A DNA stretch of 64,000 nt from Castor canadensis (GCF_047511655.1 NC_133396.1:129093490-129157489); one strand, 5' to 3'; shown: positions 40,401 to 52,591, counted from the stretch's first letter. Numbers and translations are program-made. Notes: generated by a model from the letters alone, not told the origin.

Positions 40401-43400
40401 GAATGCAGGTGGTACTGCTCAACAGGCTGAGAGCCCAGATAGAATGAATAAAAGGGGAAGAAAGAAGAAATCTGTGAGCACAGGCATTCTCTCTCTGCTT
40501 CCTGGCCATGATGTGAGCTGCTCTGTTCTGCCACACACACCCTCCCTGCCATGATAGACTGAAACTGAGCCAAAAAAAAAAAAAAAATTCCTCCCTTAAG
40601 GTGTTTAATGTGAGGTATTTGGTCACAAGTAGAAATAAAAAGCTGATTAATACAGCAAACTGGTACCAAAAGAAGGGTCACTGCTGTGACTACTGGAAAA
40701 CACGGTTCAGAACCCCAGAACCCTTTGGAACTGGTTTGTGGGAAGAATTTGGAAAAGTTTGGAGATGTGCACTAGAAAAGTCTTAGAATTCTATAAACTC
40801 AGCTTGGTGGGTAATTCTGGTGAGAGCAGAAGACCAAAATGCCAGACAGGAATGAGGACAGTTAAGACTATGCTCACAAGATTTCAGATGGGAACAGGGA
40901 CTCTATTGGGAATTGGCCTAGAGACTATACATTACATTCTGGCACCAAAAAAAAAAAAAGGCCCTACATTATTTCCCTACCCTGAGGCTTTGTGTTAGGC
41001 TGAATTTAAAGATGATAGACTACCTACCTAATAGAGGAAATTTCAAAACACAGCCCTTCATTCAGGCTATGGCATAGTTACCAATGGCTGCTTTTAGCCA
41101 GTTTTATGGTAAGAATAGAGAGAAAAAAGCAGTGGGGCTGTGGTTTGGCCAGAAGAGGAGTGCTTTTAAAGTTGTAGAGAAGGAAGGTGTGGTGATTGAA
41201 GAGATTAGGACCATTAAAAAGAAGCCAAATACTTAGGAAAAATGCCTTGAGGGCATTTCAGGAATCAACAAGACCCTACTCAGGGCAGACCTAAGTGTAA
41301 ATGTATTTAAGACTTCCCCTTGAGAAAAGAGCACTACCAAGGTACTCTGCTCACCCACAGCTGCCTAGGAAGCTCATTCCCCAGGACACATTTCGCCAGA
41401 CTCAGCCACCCAGACATTCAGAAGCATGGTCCAAATGGGTCCAATTACTGCTTGAGTTGACAACAGATTTTGGCATTGACCCCATGATGCTAGTTTTGCA
41501 AGCATACAGGATGCAAGAGTTCTGGTTTATGGAGGCTTCCACCCAAATTTCAAAGGCAATCCTGGAAGGCCAGGTAATACATGGGCAGGGTCAAGATCCC
41601 TATAGGCAGCCTCTGAAAGGGCAATGTGAGGGTGAAGCCTAAGTTGCAATGGAGACTACAGGAAGCTGGAGCCGCCAGGAACATCTGCCCAGGGAAGCTG
41701 TAGACAGCAAGCAGGGGTCAGTCCAAGAGAAAGGTCATATGGGCTACAAATGGCAAGACCATAGGAGCAGAACTGCCCAACACCTCTGGGGCCCATGACA
41801 TGCTGTGTGCCCTAAATGCAGAACAGAAATCTACAGGATTTAATGTTTTTTCTGCTGGATTTCAGTCTTGCTTTGGCCCCATTCCTCCCTTTTGAAATGG
41901 AAATGTTTATTCTGTGCCATTGTACACTGGAAGTTCATAATGGTTTTTTAGTTTACAGGGGTTCATAGCTAAGAGCTTGCCCTGCATTTCAGAGACTTTG
42001 AACTTAGGCTTTTGAACAATGTTGGAACTGTTAAGACTGTAGAGACTGATGCTTTTGGCATTATGAGATGGATGAGCTTTTGGGGCCAGGAGGGAATGTT
42101 ACAGTTAAAAAAGATGTATTTGGGTGTCAAATTAACAAGGATGTTTATAATCTTTTTTGGAGGGGAGTAGAGGAAGCAAGACCTTGTACTTGGGCTGGAA
42201 GAGTGGCTCAAGCAGTAGAGCACCCTACTTAGCAAGTGTCAGGCTTTGAGCTCAAACCCCAGTACTGACAAAAAAAAAAAAAAGAAAGAAAGACCTTGTA
42301 CTTGCTAAGTAGGTGCTCTGCCACTTGAACCAAATCCCCATCCCTTTTGGATTCAGGTATTTTAAAAATAGGATCTAACATTTATGCCCAGACCATCTGC
42401 CCACATACCTGGGATGACAGGCACACACCATCACACCTAGGTCTTACTGTTTGAGATGGAGTCTCAAAAACTTTTGCCCCAGCTGGTCTCAAACCATGAT
42501 CCTCCCAATTTCTGTCTCCTGAGTAGCTAGGATTACAGGTCTGAGTCACCAAGCCCTACCTGGAGTGCTTAATCTGAATTGCCAACTTGACTGGATTGAG
42601 AAGGGACTGGGAGTTAGTAAAGCACACCTCTGCATGTGTGTCTGTGAGGGAGTTTCCACAGAAGATTAACTAAGTGGGGAAGAAGTGCTCTGACTGTGGG
42701 CAGCACCACCCAATAGGTTGGGAATCCAGATGAAATAAAAGGGAGAGAGAGAGAGAGAGAGAGAGAATGAATGAGAATTAGCAATAGCTTCATATTATCT
42801 GAAAGCCACAGCAGTTTTCCTCAACTGCCAACATGTCTTCTACAGCTCTTTGTTCTGATCCAGGACCCACCCAAAGTTTACTCTTTGTATTGGGCTGTTA
42901 CCTTTGTCTTTCAATATAAAAGATTTTTGTTACTTTTCATTATTATAAGTTTTGATTCTTAGTACGTCATTCATGCTTGCTGTTAGGGTTTGAATGCTAA
43001 TGCCCCCTCCAAAATTCATTTTGGGGTCTTTGGGGGTGATTCAGTCATGAGGGCTCCTCCCTTAGGACTGGGATTAAGATTCTTAGAAAAGAGGCTTCAA
43101 AGTGGGTTTAGCCCCTTTTGGCCTTCCACCCTCTGCTATTTGAGGACCCAGCATTCCTCCCCTCTAGGGTGCAGTAAGGCACCAGATTAGAAGCAGAGAG
43201 ACCAAGACCTCACCAGAAAAAGAACACGCAGGTGCCTTGATCTTGGATCTCCCAGTCTCTAGAACTGTGAGGAAATTAATTTTTGCTCATAATAAATTAC
43301 CCCATCTATGGTACTTTGTTATAGCAGCACAAATGGACCAAGACAAGTACATTACCTGAGGGCTAGAGGCACGAGTCAAGTGGCAGAGCACCTGTCTAGA

Positions 43401-46400
43401 AGTACAAAGCCCAAAGTTCAATCAAACCAGTACCACCAACCCCACATCCAAAAAAAGGTATGACCTGAAACACAAAGAGAAAATAAGAAAGACCACCTAC
43501 CTGTTTCTTAAACTTAAAGTTGAACTCCCACATTGGTTCCTGTCTATTCCCAACAATCTTTCTGCACCAGAAAAGTAAGCACTGTAAAAATAAATAAACA
43601 AAAATAAAATAAGGGAGAAAAAAACATCAAAATACACTGTAAGGTTAACAAAAAATAATTAGCAAAAAAATCTTTTTTGACAGCTCTAAAGTCAACCATA
43701 ATCCCAATGATAGGATTATACCTTGGCACATAAAGACCCACAACTTGACACTGGTGCAATATGAAGACAATCCCAGAGCTGTTCAGGAATAAGAGGGACC
43801 AATATAAGTCAACCTCGGAGGCTACTGAGATCAACACCTATTGTTCTCATCTTTAAAGACAGAAACATGGTATCTAGAGACTGGGGCATTTTCTCTCACT
43901 CAGAAGGCCTCTGCTCTACATTAAAATATAAGGGTACCCCATAGCCACCAGGCAAGATGATAACAAGGCCATAAGGCAGGCAGAGAGGGCTGGCCTTATA
44001 ATAGGAGCGAGCCTTTCAAGACCTTGTGGGAACACATAGCCAGTGTGAAAACCAGAGCTGGGCTGAATTCAGTTTGAAGCAAGTCCCTAATGAAAGTCAG
44101 GCTATAGCTAGGGTTAAGCACAAGAAGTGAAGTACCTCCCAGGGGATAAGGGGTGGGTCGTCCGCCGTGCCAGCTGTCCTGCCCTTCAGACATGCCCTGT
44201 ACGTCCTGCTGTTCCATCAAAAATAATGGGCTTGGCTTTAAGGGGAAAACAATTCTGCTGCCATCACAACGGCTCCAGTGTCCCACACAAGCTATGCTAC
44301 TGAAAAGAGAGAGAGGGGGAATCAAATACGAAAAGGTGGAGTCCAGGAACATAGGACAACTTTCTTTAGGCATGCTGGCAACTACCTGAATGCCATGCGA
44401 TTGTAGGCATACAAGTGGTGAGGCCATGCATAGGACATCTGCTACTGCAGGTCCCATACCCTCTTCAGGTATCTCACAAGGCATAAAGAAGCAGCCAGAT
44501 GGCTTGGGCTTACTACCTGAATTAAGATCTTAATTTTCGCTCAACTTTGGCTTTTCACACTCTACTTTTAAAAAAATTAATATATAGTGGCAAGGATATG
44601 AAGATACAGGTCTTTTAGAATTTAAGCAGTAGCCCTTGCATTGCGCACTGGAGCCGCTAAGATGTGTAAAGCATGAGAAGTTTGCCCAATACTGCTCTGC
44701 TCCCAACACTTGATTCACACCTGGCATGGTTGAGCTCCACCCTTCCCATAATTAGTCTGATACTATCAAATGCTTCTGGGGGAGGAACACTGTAAATGTG
44801 AGACAATACACTGCCTGCTCATATTACAAGCAGAAGCAGCTGCTAGGTGAACTGTACTTGCACAGCATGTTACTTAGTCCTGCCCAAAATCCATCAGCTA
44901 GCACAATATTAAGGTGAGCTCAGCCAATGGCCCTGACCACCACAGTTTGCAAGTCTAGCAGGGAACCCTGATTATCTTGAAATCAATAGTACACTTTTAA
45001 TTCACATGTGTCAGGTAGACACATATGACAGGGTAATATTATTACCCTGGAGCTAAACTAGTGAAGAATCATTGTATAATAGTCATGGCCATAAAGACAA
45101 AGTATCAGAGAAAAGGAAGTACTATAGAACTTAGGTACTATAGATTTTAGGTGGGAACAATGTAATAAAAATTACCTACAAATTCAAAAGATATGAAATT
45201 TATACAATGATATTAGTTAAATGAGAAAAGGGCTAAGATACCAGCTTGCCTAAATAATATCTACTATACTCATCTAGGTTGGCAAAAGTGATTTCTCTAG
45301 GTTTTTCATCAGGGAGGAGAAAAGGAGAGAGCGGACCAAAGACTAGTAGGCCTATTTACTAATCAGAAGAATTTCAGAAACTTGAATATAATGTATGAAT
45401 ATAAAATACTAAGAGAATTCTGAGATAAAAATAGCCTAAAACACAGGAAGAATTTTAGAGCCCTAAGACCTATGAATCAGAATACCCTACAAGTCTCTAA
45501 GACAACCTAACAGAGCCTGGCAAAAGCCTGGCACAAGGCACTTAGCAATTTTAAGTCTACCTCAGAATCCTTTAAGAATAAAGGGGAATCTCAGGTGTCA
45601 AGGTTCATTCGAAAGAGAAAATTGGTGAGCTGCTCATGCTACATCTTTGTAACGTTATTCAAGGACCTTTTAAAAATAATAGTATACACCTACCATTTGA
45701 GTTATACTCTTCCTAGCTCAAAATCATTATATCTTAAAGTGGTCCAATGTATAATCCATGAAAAAAGTTAAAATAAAGAGAATAAGGAATACACTAAAAG
45801 CACAAGAAAGTTTTGAGGTAAAGATAACATAAGCTAGCTCAGCCCAGTGGGAATGTCTTAGAGAAATGAAATCTCTGACCCCTAAAAGTTGGCATTAGTC
45901 CCCTAGCAACCTGAGACCACAAAGAAGCTGAAAACAAGCCACACTGAACAGGCCCACCATACAAAAGTTCATCAGTCAAACCCCAACATTAACTCTTTCT
46001 CGCTTACTTTGGAATTCTTTAGTGTGCTGGGAGTGCTTTCTGGAATGGCTGGATTCTTGGAGATTCGAGCAGCAAATGGTTCATACATATGATACAGAGA
46101 TCGGATCACACATGCCCGGAGACAGCGTAGTTTCTCCATTGACTCTGGTCGCAGACGCAAAGGCAGAGAAGCATCTATTGTGTAGTGCCTGTAACATGAC
46201 ACATTACTCCAACCAACATGTGACCTGTCTCACCTGCTTTCTGTCTCCTAGGACTCCAGTCGCCATATGAACTTTACTATCCTACTCCACTAGCTAGTAG
46301 TTAGCTTGCCCCAATTCTCACATACATAAAAATCACCATCTCCTTAACATCTCAGTGACTTCTGCCTCTTCATTTTGTATTCCTGTACTCTTCCACCCTT

Positions 46401-49400
46401 TTCAAATGTTTAAATCCACGTTTCACTCTACAAAAAAGCAAGCCTCTAAATTGGTAACAGCATAATATACTTCAATTACTCAAAAAGAATCTGCTCTGGA
46501 GAAGAACCACCAAAGTCTCCTGTCAGATGTCTCAGCAAGTTTTCTACTCCCTCTACCTCAATATCCATTCCCACCACAGCCTTACAGTTAATTCTCCACT
46601 ACATTTCTGCACCCATATCAAAAGACAGCCCTTTTATTAATCATATAATTCACTCACCTCTTACCAATACAACTTTGTACAAAAACTATATAGTCCTTCC
46701 AGACAACTAGAAAAATCTAAGCAACAACTAATCCAATGGGAAAATAAGCAGATAGGCAACCGTAGCTTTTGATCATTTTAGCTAAGATAAACCTCTGAAG
46801 AAAAGTCTAAGTCAGTTGTTTCTGGGACCCGAAGCAGTACTGTTTCCCAAAAGTTGATACTGGAAGGAAAAGGTGACAACCACAGCGAAATAATTACCTG
46901 GATGAATCAATAATATCAAATTTAAATTAAAGAAGGGTCAAGGGGTCCAAAGCTAGGTCATACCCAGCCATAGAGTAGAGAACGTAAAAAGAAGTCACCA
47001 ATTAGGAGTAGTTCCAAATCACAAACAGCAATGAAATCAGCTACAAAGAAAACAGAATGAGCCCTCTGTGGTCGCACCTTCGGTACAACCTGGTCCAAAA
47101 GGCAGCAGTACAAGTGACAGTCCAGGCATTCTTACAAATCAGGGAAAAATTCACAATGTCCTCAGGACGGATGTAGGAGGCCAGCAATAGCCAAATATCC
47201 ATGGGATATTCTTCTCCAGCCCCGTCCAGGTCTTCTGAAACAGAAAAAAGAATAGTATTTTTTGACCTTCTGCTACAAATCTATCGAACAGTTAAGAAAA
47301 AGGTGTTAAATAGGTACAAGGAAGCCCCTCAAGTCAATCATTTCCTCCTAAGTCTAGCTTCTAAAAACTTTTGACTCCTATTACTGAAGTGATAGGTTTT
47401 GTTCTTAAGTCCTATTCAAAACAACTATTTACATACTATTTTGAAGCTTTCAAAGTTCCTTTGCATAAATTATACCATTCAAATAAAATAATCTTTCAAC
47501 AGAAATAAGGAAATTATTGTGCCCATTTTAGTAATAAGAAAACAGGCTTGCCACCTAGACGAGGTAACAGAATCCAGGGATTTTTACTCCAATTTCCAAC
47601 TTTAACTATAAACCCTGTCTTTGATTTTTTTCTTTTTAATACAGCCCACATCCACCATTTTCTTCAGTTTGAGTCATGTAAAAAACAAAATTGGTTTTAA
47701 GATGGTATGAGGAAATCTCAAGTGCAAGCTAAAAAAAAAAAAGGGCTAAGTTACAATTATGCTCATTATTCAGTAACTGCCTATAAATGTGTTTCTTTTC
47801 TTCTAGTTTCTCCTTGTTCCACTGCCACTTTGGCCTATGATCCTAAGCAGTTAGTCACTCCTTGACAATGTAACCCTACCTCCTCCTCTTCAGGCCTCAT
47901 TAGTGTTATTCTCTTGACCCTGAGTTCTACTACCCATCTCAGGTTCAGACAATAATACACACTCCATCTGGAATGAACTCTAACCCTAACCCTTAATTCA
48001 CATGTAGAATGAATAAAAACAGCTTTTCTCTTTGCCAAGGCAAAACCTCCTATACTACCTCCCCAAATTGTCCCTGCTTCCTGCACCTCTACAACTCAAT
48101 CATATGCTTCATAACACAGACCAACATATCTGAAATAATATCCTCTGTTCTGGTTCCTGTCCCTTCTTGTAATCTCTAGTAACCATTCAAGGTTCCATCT
48201 ACCACATCCAGGCACCCCTTTCTCTCACTGCATCCTCACTCTCTGAAAGAGAAGGTAAAATGACTATTAGAATTTCCTCTGCAGAGACCAATAAGGACTT
48301 ATACAAAGCAGAATACTATTAAAAGTCTTTAAGGACACAATTCAGTTCTTACTAAAGAGTTGTCAGTGTTTTGTACATAATTATTAAGAAATTTCCAAGC
48401 AAAGGAAATGGATGGGGTTGGTTCAAGTGGTAGAGTGCCTCCCTTGTAAGCGTGAGGCCCTGAGTTCAAATCCCAGTACTGCAAAAAAACCAAAACAAAA
48501 CAAAAAAGGAAATGGACTCAGTAAAGGAAAGCTACATGGAAATAAATCATAAAGAACATAAAGAATTTTGACCGGCATAGGTTAAGAGGAAAAGCATCCA
48601 AGTGCAAAAAAAAAACAGCTAACACAAAGGGGAGAAAAAACCCACATGTGTAGGCAGTAAAGACAAAAGTCTAACAAGATTTTGATGATGTTAAGAAATT
48701 AATGAGCCAGGTGCTAGGATGTGACTCAACTGGTAAAGCACTTGCCTAGCAAGCATAAGGCCCTGAGTTCAGACCCCAGTATGTCCAAGAAAAGAAAGAA
48801 ATTGATAAGCCAGGTGCACACCTGTAATCCTGGCACTCAGGAGGCTGAGACAAGAGGATCGCAACTTCTAGGGCAGACTGGGCTACACAATGAGATCTTA
48901 TCTCAAAACAACAAAAACAATGGCTGGGAATATGGCTCAAGTGGTAGAACACCTGCCTGCCAAGCTCAAGGCCCTGAGTTCAAACCCTAATACTACCCAA
49001 AAAAAAAAAAAAAAAAAAAAAAGAAAGAACCTAATGGTGATAACGTGAAGCAAGGAAGTAAACAATGAACTATTAAGTCACAAGTCATAGATCTGGTAAG
49101 CGACTGGTATCCTGAATATATAAAGAATTCTTATAACTCAATAATATAAACTTTTTTTAATTTTTGAATAGATATTTCTCCAAAGAAAATGTACAAATAG
49201 TTAATAAGTACATAAAAAGATGCTCAACCTAATTAGCCGTCAGAAAAATGCAAATCAAAATCACAATAAGATATTATTTCACATCCACTGTAATTTAAAA
49301 AGTCATACAAGCTGGGCATGGTTGCAGGCACTTGTGGTAAGATGATCACAGTCTGAGGCAGACCCCAAACAAAAATGCAAGACCTTACCTAAAAAATAAC

Positions 49401-52400
49401 TGAAGCATAAAAATAAAATCAGGCACTACAATTTCAAGTTGACAGTAACAAGTATTGGCAAGGATGCGGAAAAGCTGAAGCATTCATACACTACTGGTAG
49501 AAATATAAAGTAGTACATCCACTTTGGAAAAGTTTGGTGATTCCTCAAAAAGTTAAACATAGGTTACTACATGACCCAGCAATTACACTCCTGCCTAAAA
49601 GAACTGAAAGCATATACCCACATAAAAACTTGCCCAAAAATGTTCACCAGTATTACACATAATAAACAAGCAAAAAGCATTCAAAGCCAGGTGTGGCAGA
49701 ACACACGTGTAATCCCAGCACTCAGGAGGCTGAGGCAAGAGGATCTGGAGTTTGAGGCCAGCCTGAGCTACACACCAGAACCTGTCTCAAAATTTTAAAA
49801 AAAGAAATATTTTTTATATGTATATAAAATACATGTATGTGTGCATATACATACACACACACACATATATGGATATATACATAAGTCCCTAATAGAATGT
49901 TCCTAAGTAGGGATTTTTAGTGAGAAATTAAGGAAGAATGAAGTGTAAGAAATGTATCAGTTTTTGAATTCTGGAAAAGCAAGGTATCACTGGCAATAAC
50001 TGGTATAATAGCAAAGTAATGTCAGTTCATTAATTTATTATGTCAATACTCATACATCTTATTCTCAAGTAGAAGTTAAAGTTCTAAGTTAAAGTTCTAA
50101 GTTAAAGATCTAAGACCAAAATTACACATATAATTTATTATTTCTCTGCTTCCCCCTAACCCTAGCTGACTATCAGAGCCACCTTAGCCTTAAGAATAGC
50201 TAATTTGGGCGAGGCATGAGTATCTCATGCCTGTAATCCTAGCTATTTGGGAGAATGAGATTGGGAGAACCATGGGTCAAAGGCTGAGGGGAGAGGCAGT
50301 TCTCAAGACCCCTTTTTCAATCAACAGCTGGGCACAGTGTCACACACCTGTCATCCCAATTATGCAAAAGGCTGAGATTGGGAGGATGAGAGTTCCAAGG
50401 CTCTGGCAAAAAAGTTCACAAAACCCCACCTCAACAAAAAAAGGCAGGGCACAGTTGCACAATATCTGTCATCCCAGCTACAGTGGGAAGTCTACAATAG
50501 GATAGTAGTCCAGGCTGGCCTCAGCAAAAAGTGAAACCTTAGCTCCAAAACAAACAGAATAAGTGCTGGAGGAATGGCTCAGGTGGTAGAGCCTAGCAAG
50601 CATGATGCCATGAGTTCAAACCTCATAAACAAAAGATGATATGGGCTCCACCCCAACAGATTCTGATTCATTGACTCTGGAACAAAACATGGGAATCAAA
50701 ATGATTGTGTGGCACATTATATACCATTTGTTTATTTTTCTTTGTTTCTTTTGTATCTTATCACCATTAAGATTAAACATCATACACTTTTCTATTTTCA
50801 TAGTGCCTATTAAGACATAAAGTAGCCATTATAATTGCAGAGTACTTGAAAGCCCATGATAACATCTAATTTTATCCGAAATAAAAATGGTTGTGTATAA
50901 TCCACATACTCGGGGAAACATTTTTTTCACACCTCTGCTTCCTTACACATTAAGAAATCCAGAAACTCAAGTTTTTACCTGATAATGACATGCTCTCAAT
51001 AAATGGTTAGTACAGTCCAGTTCACAGGTCCAGAAATTTATGACTCTTCCCTCAAATGTAGACAAAGTAAAAAAGCCAAGTGTATTAATAGCTACTGTCT
51101 CATTATCAATATCTTAGTTGAAAGCCTGGTTTGCGCCAAACCCTGGTTCCTCACTGCTTCAATCTCCCCTTATGCAGAGAAAATGACAACTTCAATTATC
51201 ACCACAGACAGGACTAATAAGCCTGTACCTTTGTGCCTCTTGCTTTTCTTTTTTCTGGAGATGGTTCTCTTGTGGATGCTTTCCTCCTGGGCATCCATCT
51301 CATCACTACTGTCAATGTCACAAGGCTCACCAACCACAGAAAGAGCTTCCTCTGCAGGAACCTGGGAGGCTTCCAAGCCACAAAGAGATTTTACTAGAAG
51401 AAAATAAGAAAAGAATGAGATGGCACACAGTCCCACCCAGAAGTGCAAACACCTTAGCCAAGATATCACCATCTATCAGGGAAGGGGTGGGGAGCCATGT
51501 GAGACAGACTGCTGGAGGAAGCTGAGAACCTATAACCAAGATAAAACGGAATTTTAGCATTTTAATGACAAAAATTTGGAAAGTAATTGGCAAAGTGACT
51601 TCAAAGCTGCAAAAACTTGACTCCTTAAAAGTGCCAACTTCAGCCCTGAAAATAAAGGAAAGGCACAACTCATTCACTGTGATCCTCACAGGATAATAAA
51701 GATGAATTCTATTCTCGTTTACAGAAACTCTGAGGAGCAATGTTTGAGAAGAAGTGGATCCGATTTAACCCTGTTCCTGAGCTGGAGACAGAAGTGTCAT
51801 AAAACAAAAGCTTCAGGGGACAGCGAGTAAAAAGCTCGAAAGCAAGAGAAACACCAGAAGAGGAAAGGAACACGTCAAGGTGATTACATGAGGAAGCCAA
51901 CTGTAGAGTAAAATACATATCAACTACCGAAAGAAATTAATACTCAGGAAGAAGCAGTGGAAACTAGTGATGATTACACAAAGCTGGGCTGGTTTGGTTT
52001 TAACGCAAGGACAGAAACACAGTATTTCAGGCACAGAAACTGCCAGTCTTGGCTAATCCTCCTCCCACCCCTCCCCCGGAGATGAGAGCAAACAGTGAGA
52101 AGAGCAAACACATTTATGGAAAGACGCCCAAAGGACTGCAGGAAAAACACCGAAATAAAATTCCAGGAAAATAAAGCGCCTCGTTCTGACTCGCCAGAAG
52201 CCTACCTTCCTGCTGAACAGCGTTGGCGACGGCTTTCTTGACCCGTCCAGACCTCACGACTGCCGGATCCGAGTTGGCATAATCCGCCACGGTCACTGAA
52301 ACACAGCACCAAGCCTCCAGGTAGAGGCCTTTTCTCCAGGGTCTTCCCCACCCAGACCTCCTCACTCCGGGATCCCAGCCCAGCCGCCCTTCCCTTCCGG

Positions 52401-52591
52401 CAGAGAAGCGCTCGGTCCCGGCGGTCCAGCCCCCTCCCAGCCGCCAGCCCCAGGTCTTGCAGCGTCCTCACCCCCGACCCACCTCGCCCCGAACAGGCGT
52501 CGTGGGCCCGGAACTTGAGTCGCTTTCCTCTCTTGGGCATGGCGACTGTGTCTGGGCGAGGCCGGCCTAGAGGGCCGGGACCCCGGGCCAT
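37276..52591 (-). CDS. TMEM183A: TMEM183A, transmembrane protein 183A (complete, 374 aa)
   Basis: Eight coding exons on the minus strand: 52483-52591, 52206-52295, 51229-51393, 47078-47234, 46008-46188, 43501-43581, 38983-39138, 37276-37461. They join to 1,125 nt, 374 codons plus TAG, close to the roughly 376 aa human protein, and the sequence matches human TMEM183A throughout. The order is: basic, nuclear-signal-like N-terminus ([10 protein letters not shown]), acidic/Ser-rich region, basic KKKSKRHK, an F-box-like segment ([20 protein letters not shown]), a Cys/Arg-rich middle, one strongly hydrophobic segment ([19 protein letters not shown], about residues 298-316) and a C-terminal domain ending QYPFSLRA. 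It is a poorly characterised single-pass membrane protein. All introns are GT-AG. Start chosen at the first ATG in good context inside the CpG island. Confidence 0.97.
37841..37886. repeat. 23-bp tandem duplication
   Basis: AGGTCCCTATAGAGTATAAA-type unit occurs twice back to back (37,841-37,863 and 37,864-37,886) with two differences. Confidence 0.95.
38390..38713 (+). repeat. long composite SINE (B1-like, B1-like, ID tail)
   Basis: First unit begins AGGCACTGGTGGCTCATGCC; a second starts TAGCTGGGTATGGTGGCAAG; an ID-like tail follows (GGGCTGGAGGCTCAGGCAG, GAAGCCCTGAGTTCACACCC, CAGTACCTCC) with A14. Confidence 0.85.
38983..39138 (-). CDS. TMEM183A: TMEM183A coding exon 7, membrane segment (residues 262-313)
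   Basis: 52 codons, [30 protein letters not shown], then the hydrophobic [15 protein letters not shown]. Acceptor ctttag, donor TTG|GTAAGT. Confidence 0.95.
39437..39632 (-). repeat. composite SINE, antisense
   Basis: GGTACTGGGGTTTGAACTCA, GAGCCACTCCACCAGCCC (ID part), then GATAGGGTCTCACAAACTA and GATTACAGGTGTGAGCCACT (B1-like part). Confidence 0.9.
40290..40655 (+). repeat. LTR/MaLR-like repeat, first copy
   Basis: GAGAAGGGACTAGGAATAAA, GTGTGTTGGTGAGGGTATTT, CTTCCTGGCCATGATGTGAG, TGAAACTGAGCC and an end with TAATACAGCA. It shares its 5' half with 42,568-42,740. I believe it is of MaLR type but cannot fix the subfamily. Confidence 0.5.
42178..42304 (+). mobile_element. ID SINE with 15-bp target-site duplication
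   Basis: Element 42,193-42,289 (GGCTGGAAGAGTGGCTCAAG to an A/GAAA tail) flanked by identical AAGACCTTGTACTTG at 42,178-42,192 and 42,290-42,304. This proves insertion by L1-type retrotransposition into an older antisense SINE. Confidence 0.95.
42305..42562 (-). repeat. older composite SINE, antisense
   Basis: AGGTGCTCTGCCACTTGAAC (ID part) then GAGATGGAGTCTCAAAAAC, CTGAGTAGCTAGGATTACAG and CTGAGTCACC. More diverged than the ID copy inserted at its edge. Confidence 0.8.
42568..42740 (+). repeat. LTR/MaLR-like repeat, second copy (5' half)
   Basis: GATTGAGAAGGGACTGGGAG, GTGTGTCTGTGAGGGAGTTT, AATAGGTTGGGAATCCAGAT matches the first half of the 40,290 repeat. Confidence 0.5.
42743..42768. repeat. 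(GA)13 microsatellite
   Basis: Uninterrupted GA run inside the second repeat copy's 3' side. Confidence 0.95.
42981..43345 (+). mobile_element. solo MaLR (ERVL-type) LTR
   Basis: Begins TGTTAGGGTTTGAATGCTAA and ends CACAAATGGACCAAGACA, with internal AGTCATGAGGGCTCCTCCCT, CCAGTCTCTAGAACTGTGAG, an AATAAATTA polyadenylation region and TATGGTACTTTGTTATAGCA. This is the textbook layout of MLT1/MST-class LTRs, about 365 bp, near full length. No internal region or second LTR is nearby. Confidence 0.85.
43366..43458 (+). repeat. ID-type SINE, diverged
   Basis: GGCACGAGTCAAGTGGCAG, AGCACCTGTCTAGAAGTAC, AAACCAGTACCACC. Confidence 0.7.
43501..43581 (-). CDS. TMEM183A: TMEM183A coding exon 6 (residues 235-261)
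   Basis: 27 codons, [20 protein letters not shown] to FKKQ, phase 0 on both sides. Acceptor tttacag, donor CAG|GTAGGT. Confidence 0.95.
46008..46188 (-). CDS. TMEM183A: TMEM183A coding exon 5 (residues 174-234)
   Basis: 181 nt, [40 protein letters not shown], ending TLKNSK. Acceptor ttacag, donor AAA|GTAAGC. Confidence 0.96.
47078..47234 (-). CDS. TMEM183A: TMEM183A coding exon 4, F-box-like segment (residues 122-174)
   Basis: 157 nt, [40 protein letters not shown], ending WTRLYR plus two bases. The pattern [22 protein letters not shown] resembles an F-box helix set. Acceptor tttcag, donor AAG|GTGCGA. Confidence 0.96.
48411..48508 (+). repeat. ID-type SINE
   Basis: TTGGTTCAAGTGGTAGAGTG, GAGGCCCTGAGTTCAAATCC, CAGTACTGC and an A-rich tail. 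Confidence 0.9.
48704..49025 (+). repeat. SINE cluster: ID, B1-like, ID
   Basis: ID at about 48,704-48,800, B1-like at 48,811-48,921 (GTGCACACCTGTAATCCTGG), second ID at 48,923-49,025 with a long A tail of about 24. Confidence 0.9.
49080..49670 (+). mobile_element. L1 3' ORF2/UTR fragment with nested SINE
   Basis: GAAAATGTACAAATAGTTAA, GATGCTCAACCTAATTAGCC, then after a SINE-like insert (about 49,311-49,420) TATTGGCAAGGATGCGGAAA and GACCCAGCAATTACACTCC, characteristic of the L1 3' region. Confidence 0.8.
49683..49800 (+). repeat. B1-like SINE
   Basis: AGCCAGGTGTGGCAGAACAC, GTAATCCCAGCACTCAGGAG, GAGGCCAGCCTGAGCTACAC. Confidence 0.9.
50073..50111. repeat. 13-bp unit, three tandem copies
   Basis: AAGTTAAAGTTCT twice exactly and a third copy AAGTTAAAGATCT. 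Confidence 0.95.
50196..50640 (+). repeat. composite SINE chain (B1-like units, ID tail)
   Basis: Three successive B1-like beginnings (GGCGAGGCATGAGTATCTCA, AGCTGGGCACAGTGTCACAC, GGCAGGGCACAGTTGCACAA) then an ID part GGCTCAGGTGGTAGAGCCTA and GAGTTCAAACCTC. Confidence 0.85.
51229..51393 (-). CDS. TMEM183A: TMEM183A coding exon 3 (residues 67-122)
   Basis: 165 nt, [20 protein letters not shown], an acidic stretch [12 protein letters not shown], then [10 protein letters not shown] plus one base. Acceptor ttctag, donor AAG|GTACAG. Confidence 0.96.
52206..52295 (-). CDS. TMEM183A: TMEM183A coding exon 2 (residues 37-67)
   Basis: 90 nt, [20 protein letters not shown] to NAVQQE plus one base. Acceptor tttcag, donor AAG|GTAGGC. 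Confidence 0.96.
52483..52591 (-). CDS. TMEM183A: TMEM183A coding exon 1 (residues 1-37)
   Basis: 109 nt, [20 protein letters not shown] to ACSGR plus one base of Val37. Donor GAG|GTGGGT. A second in-frame ATG at 52540-52538 (Met18, before PKRGKRLKF) could serve as an alternative start. Confidence 0.95.
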
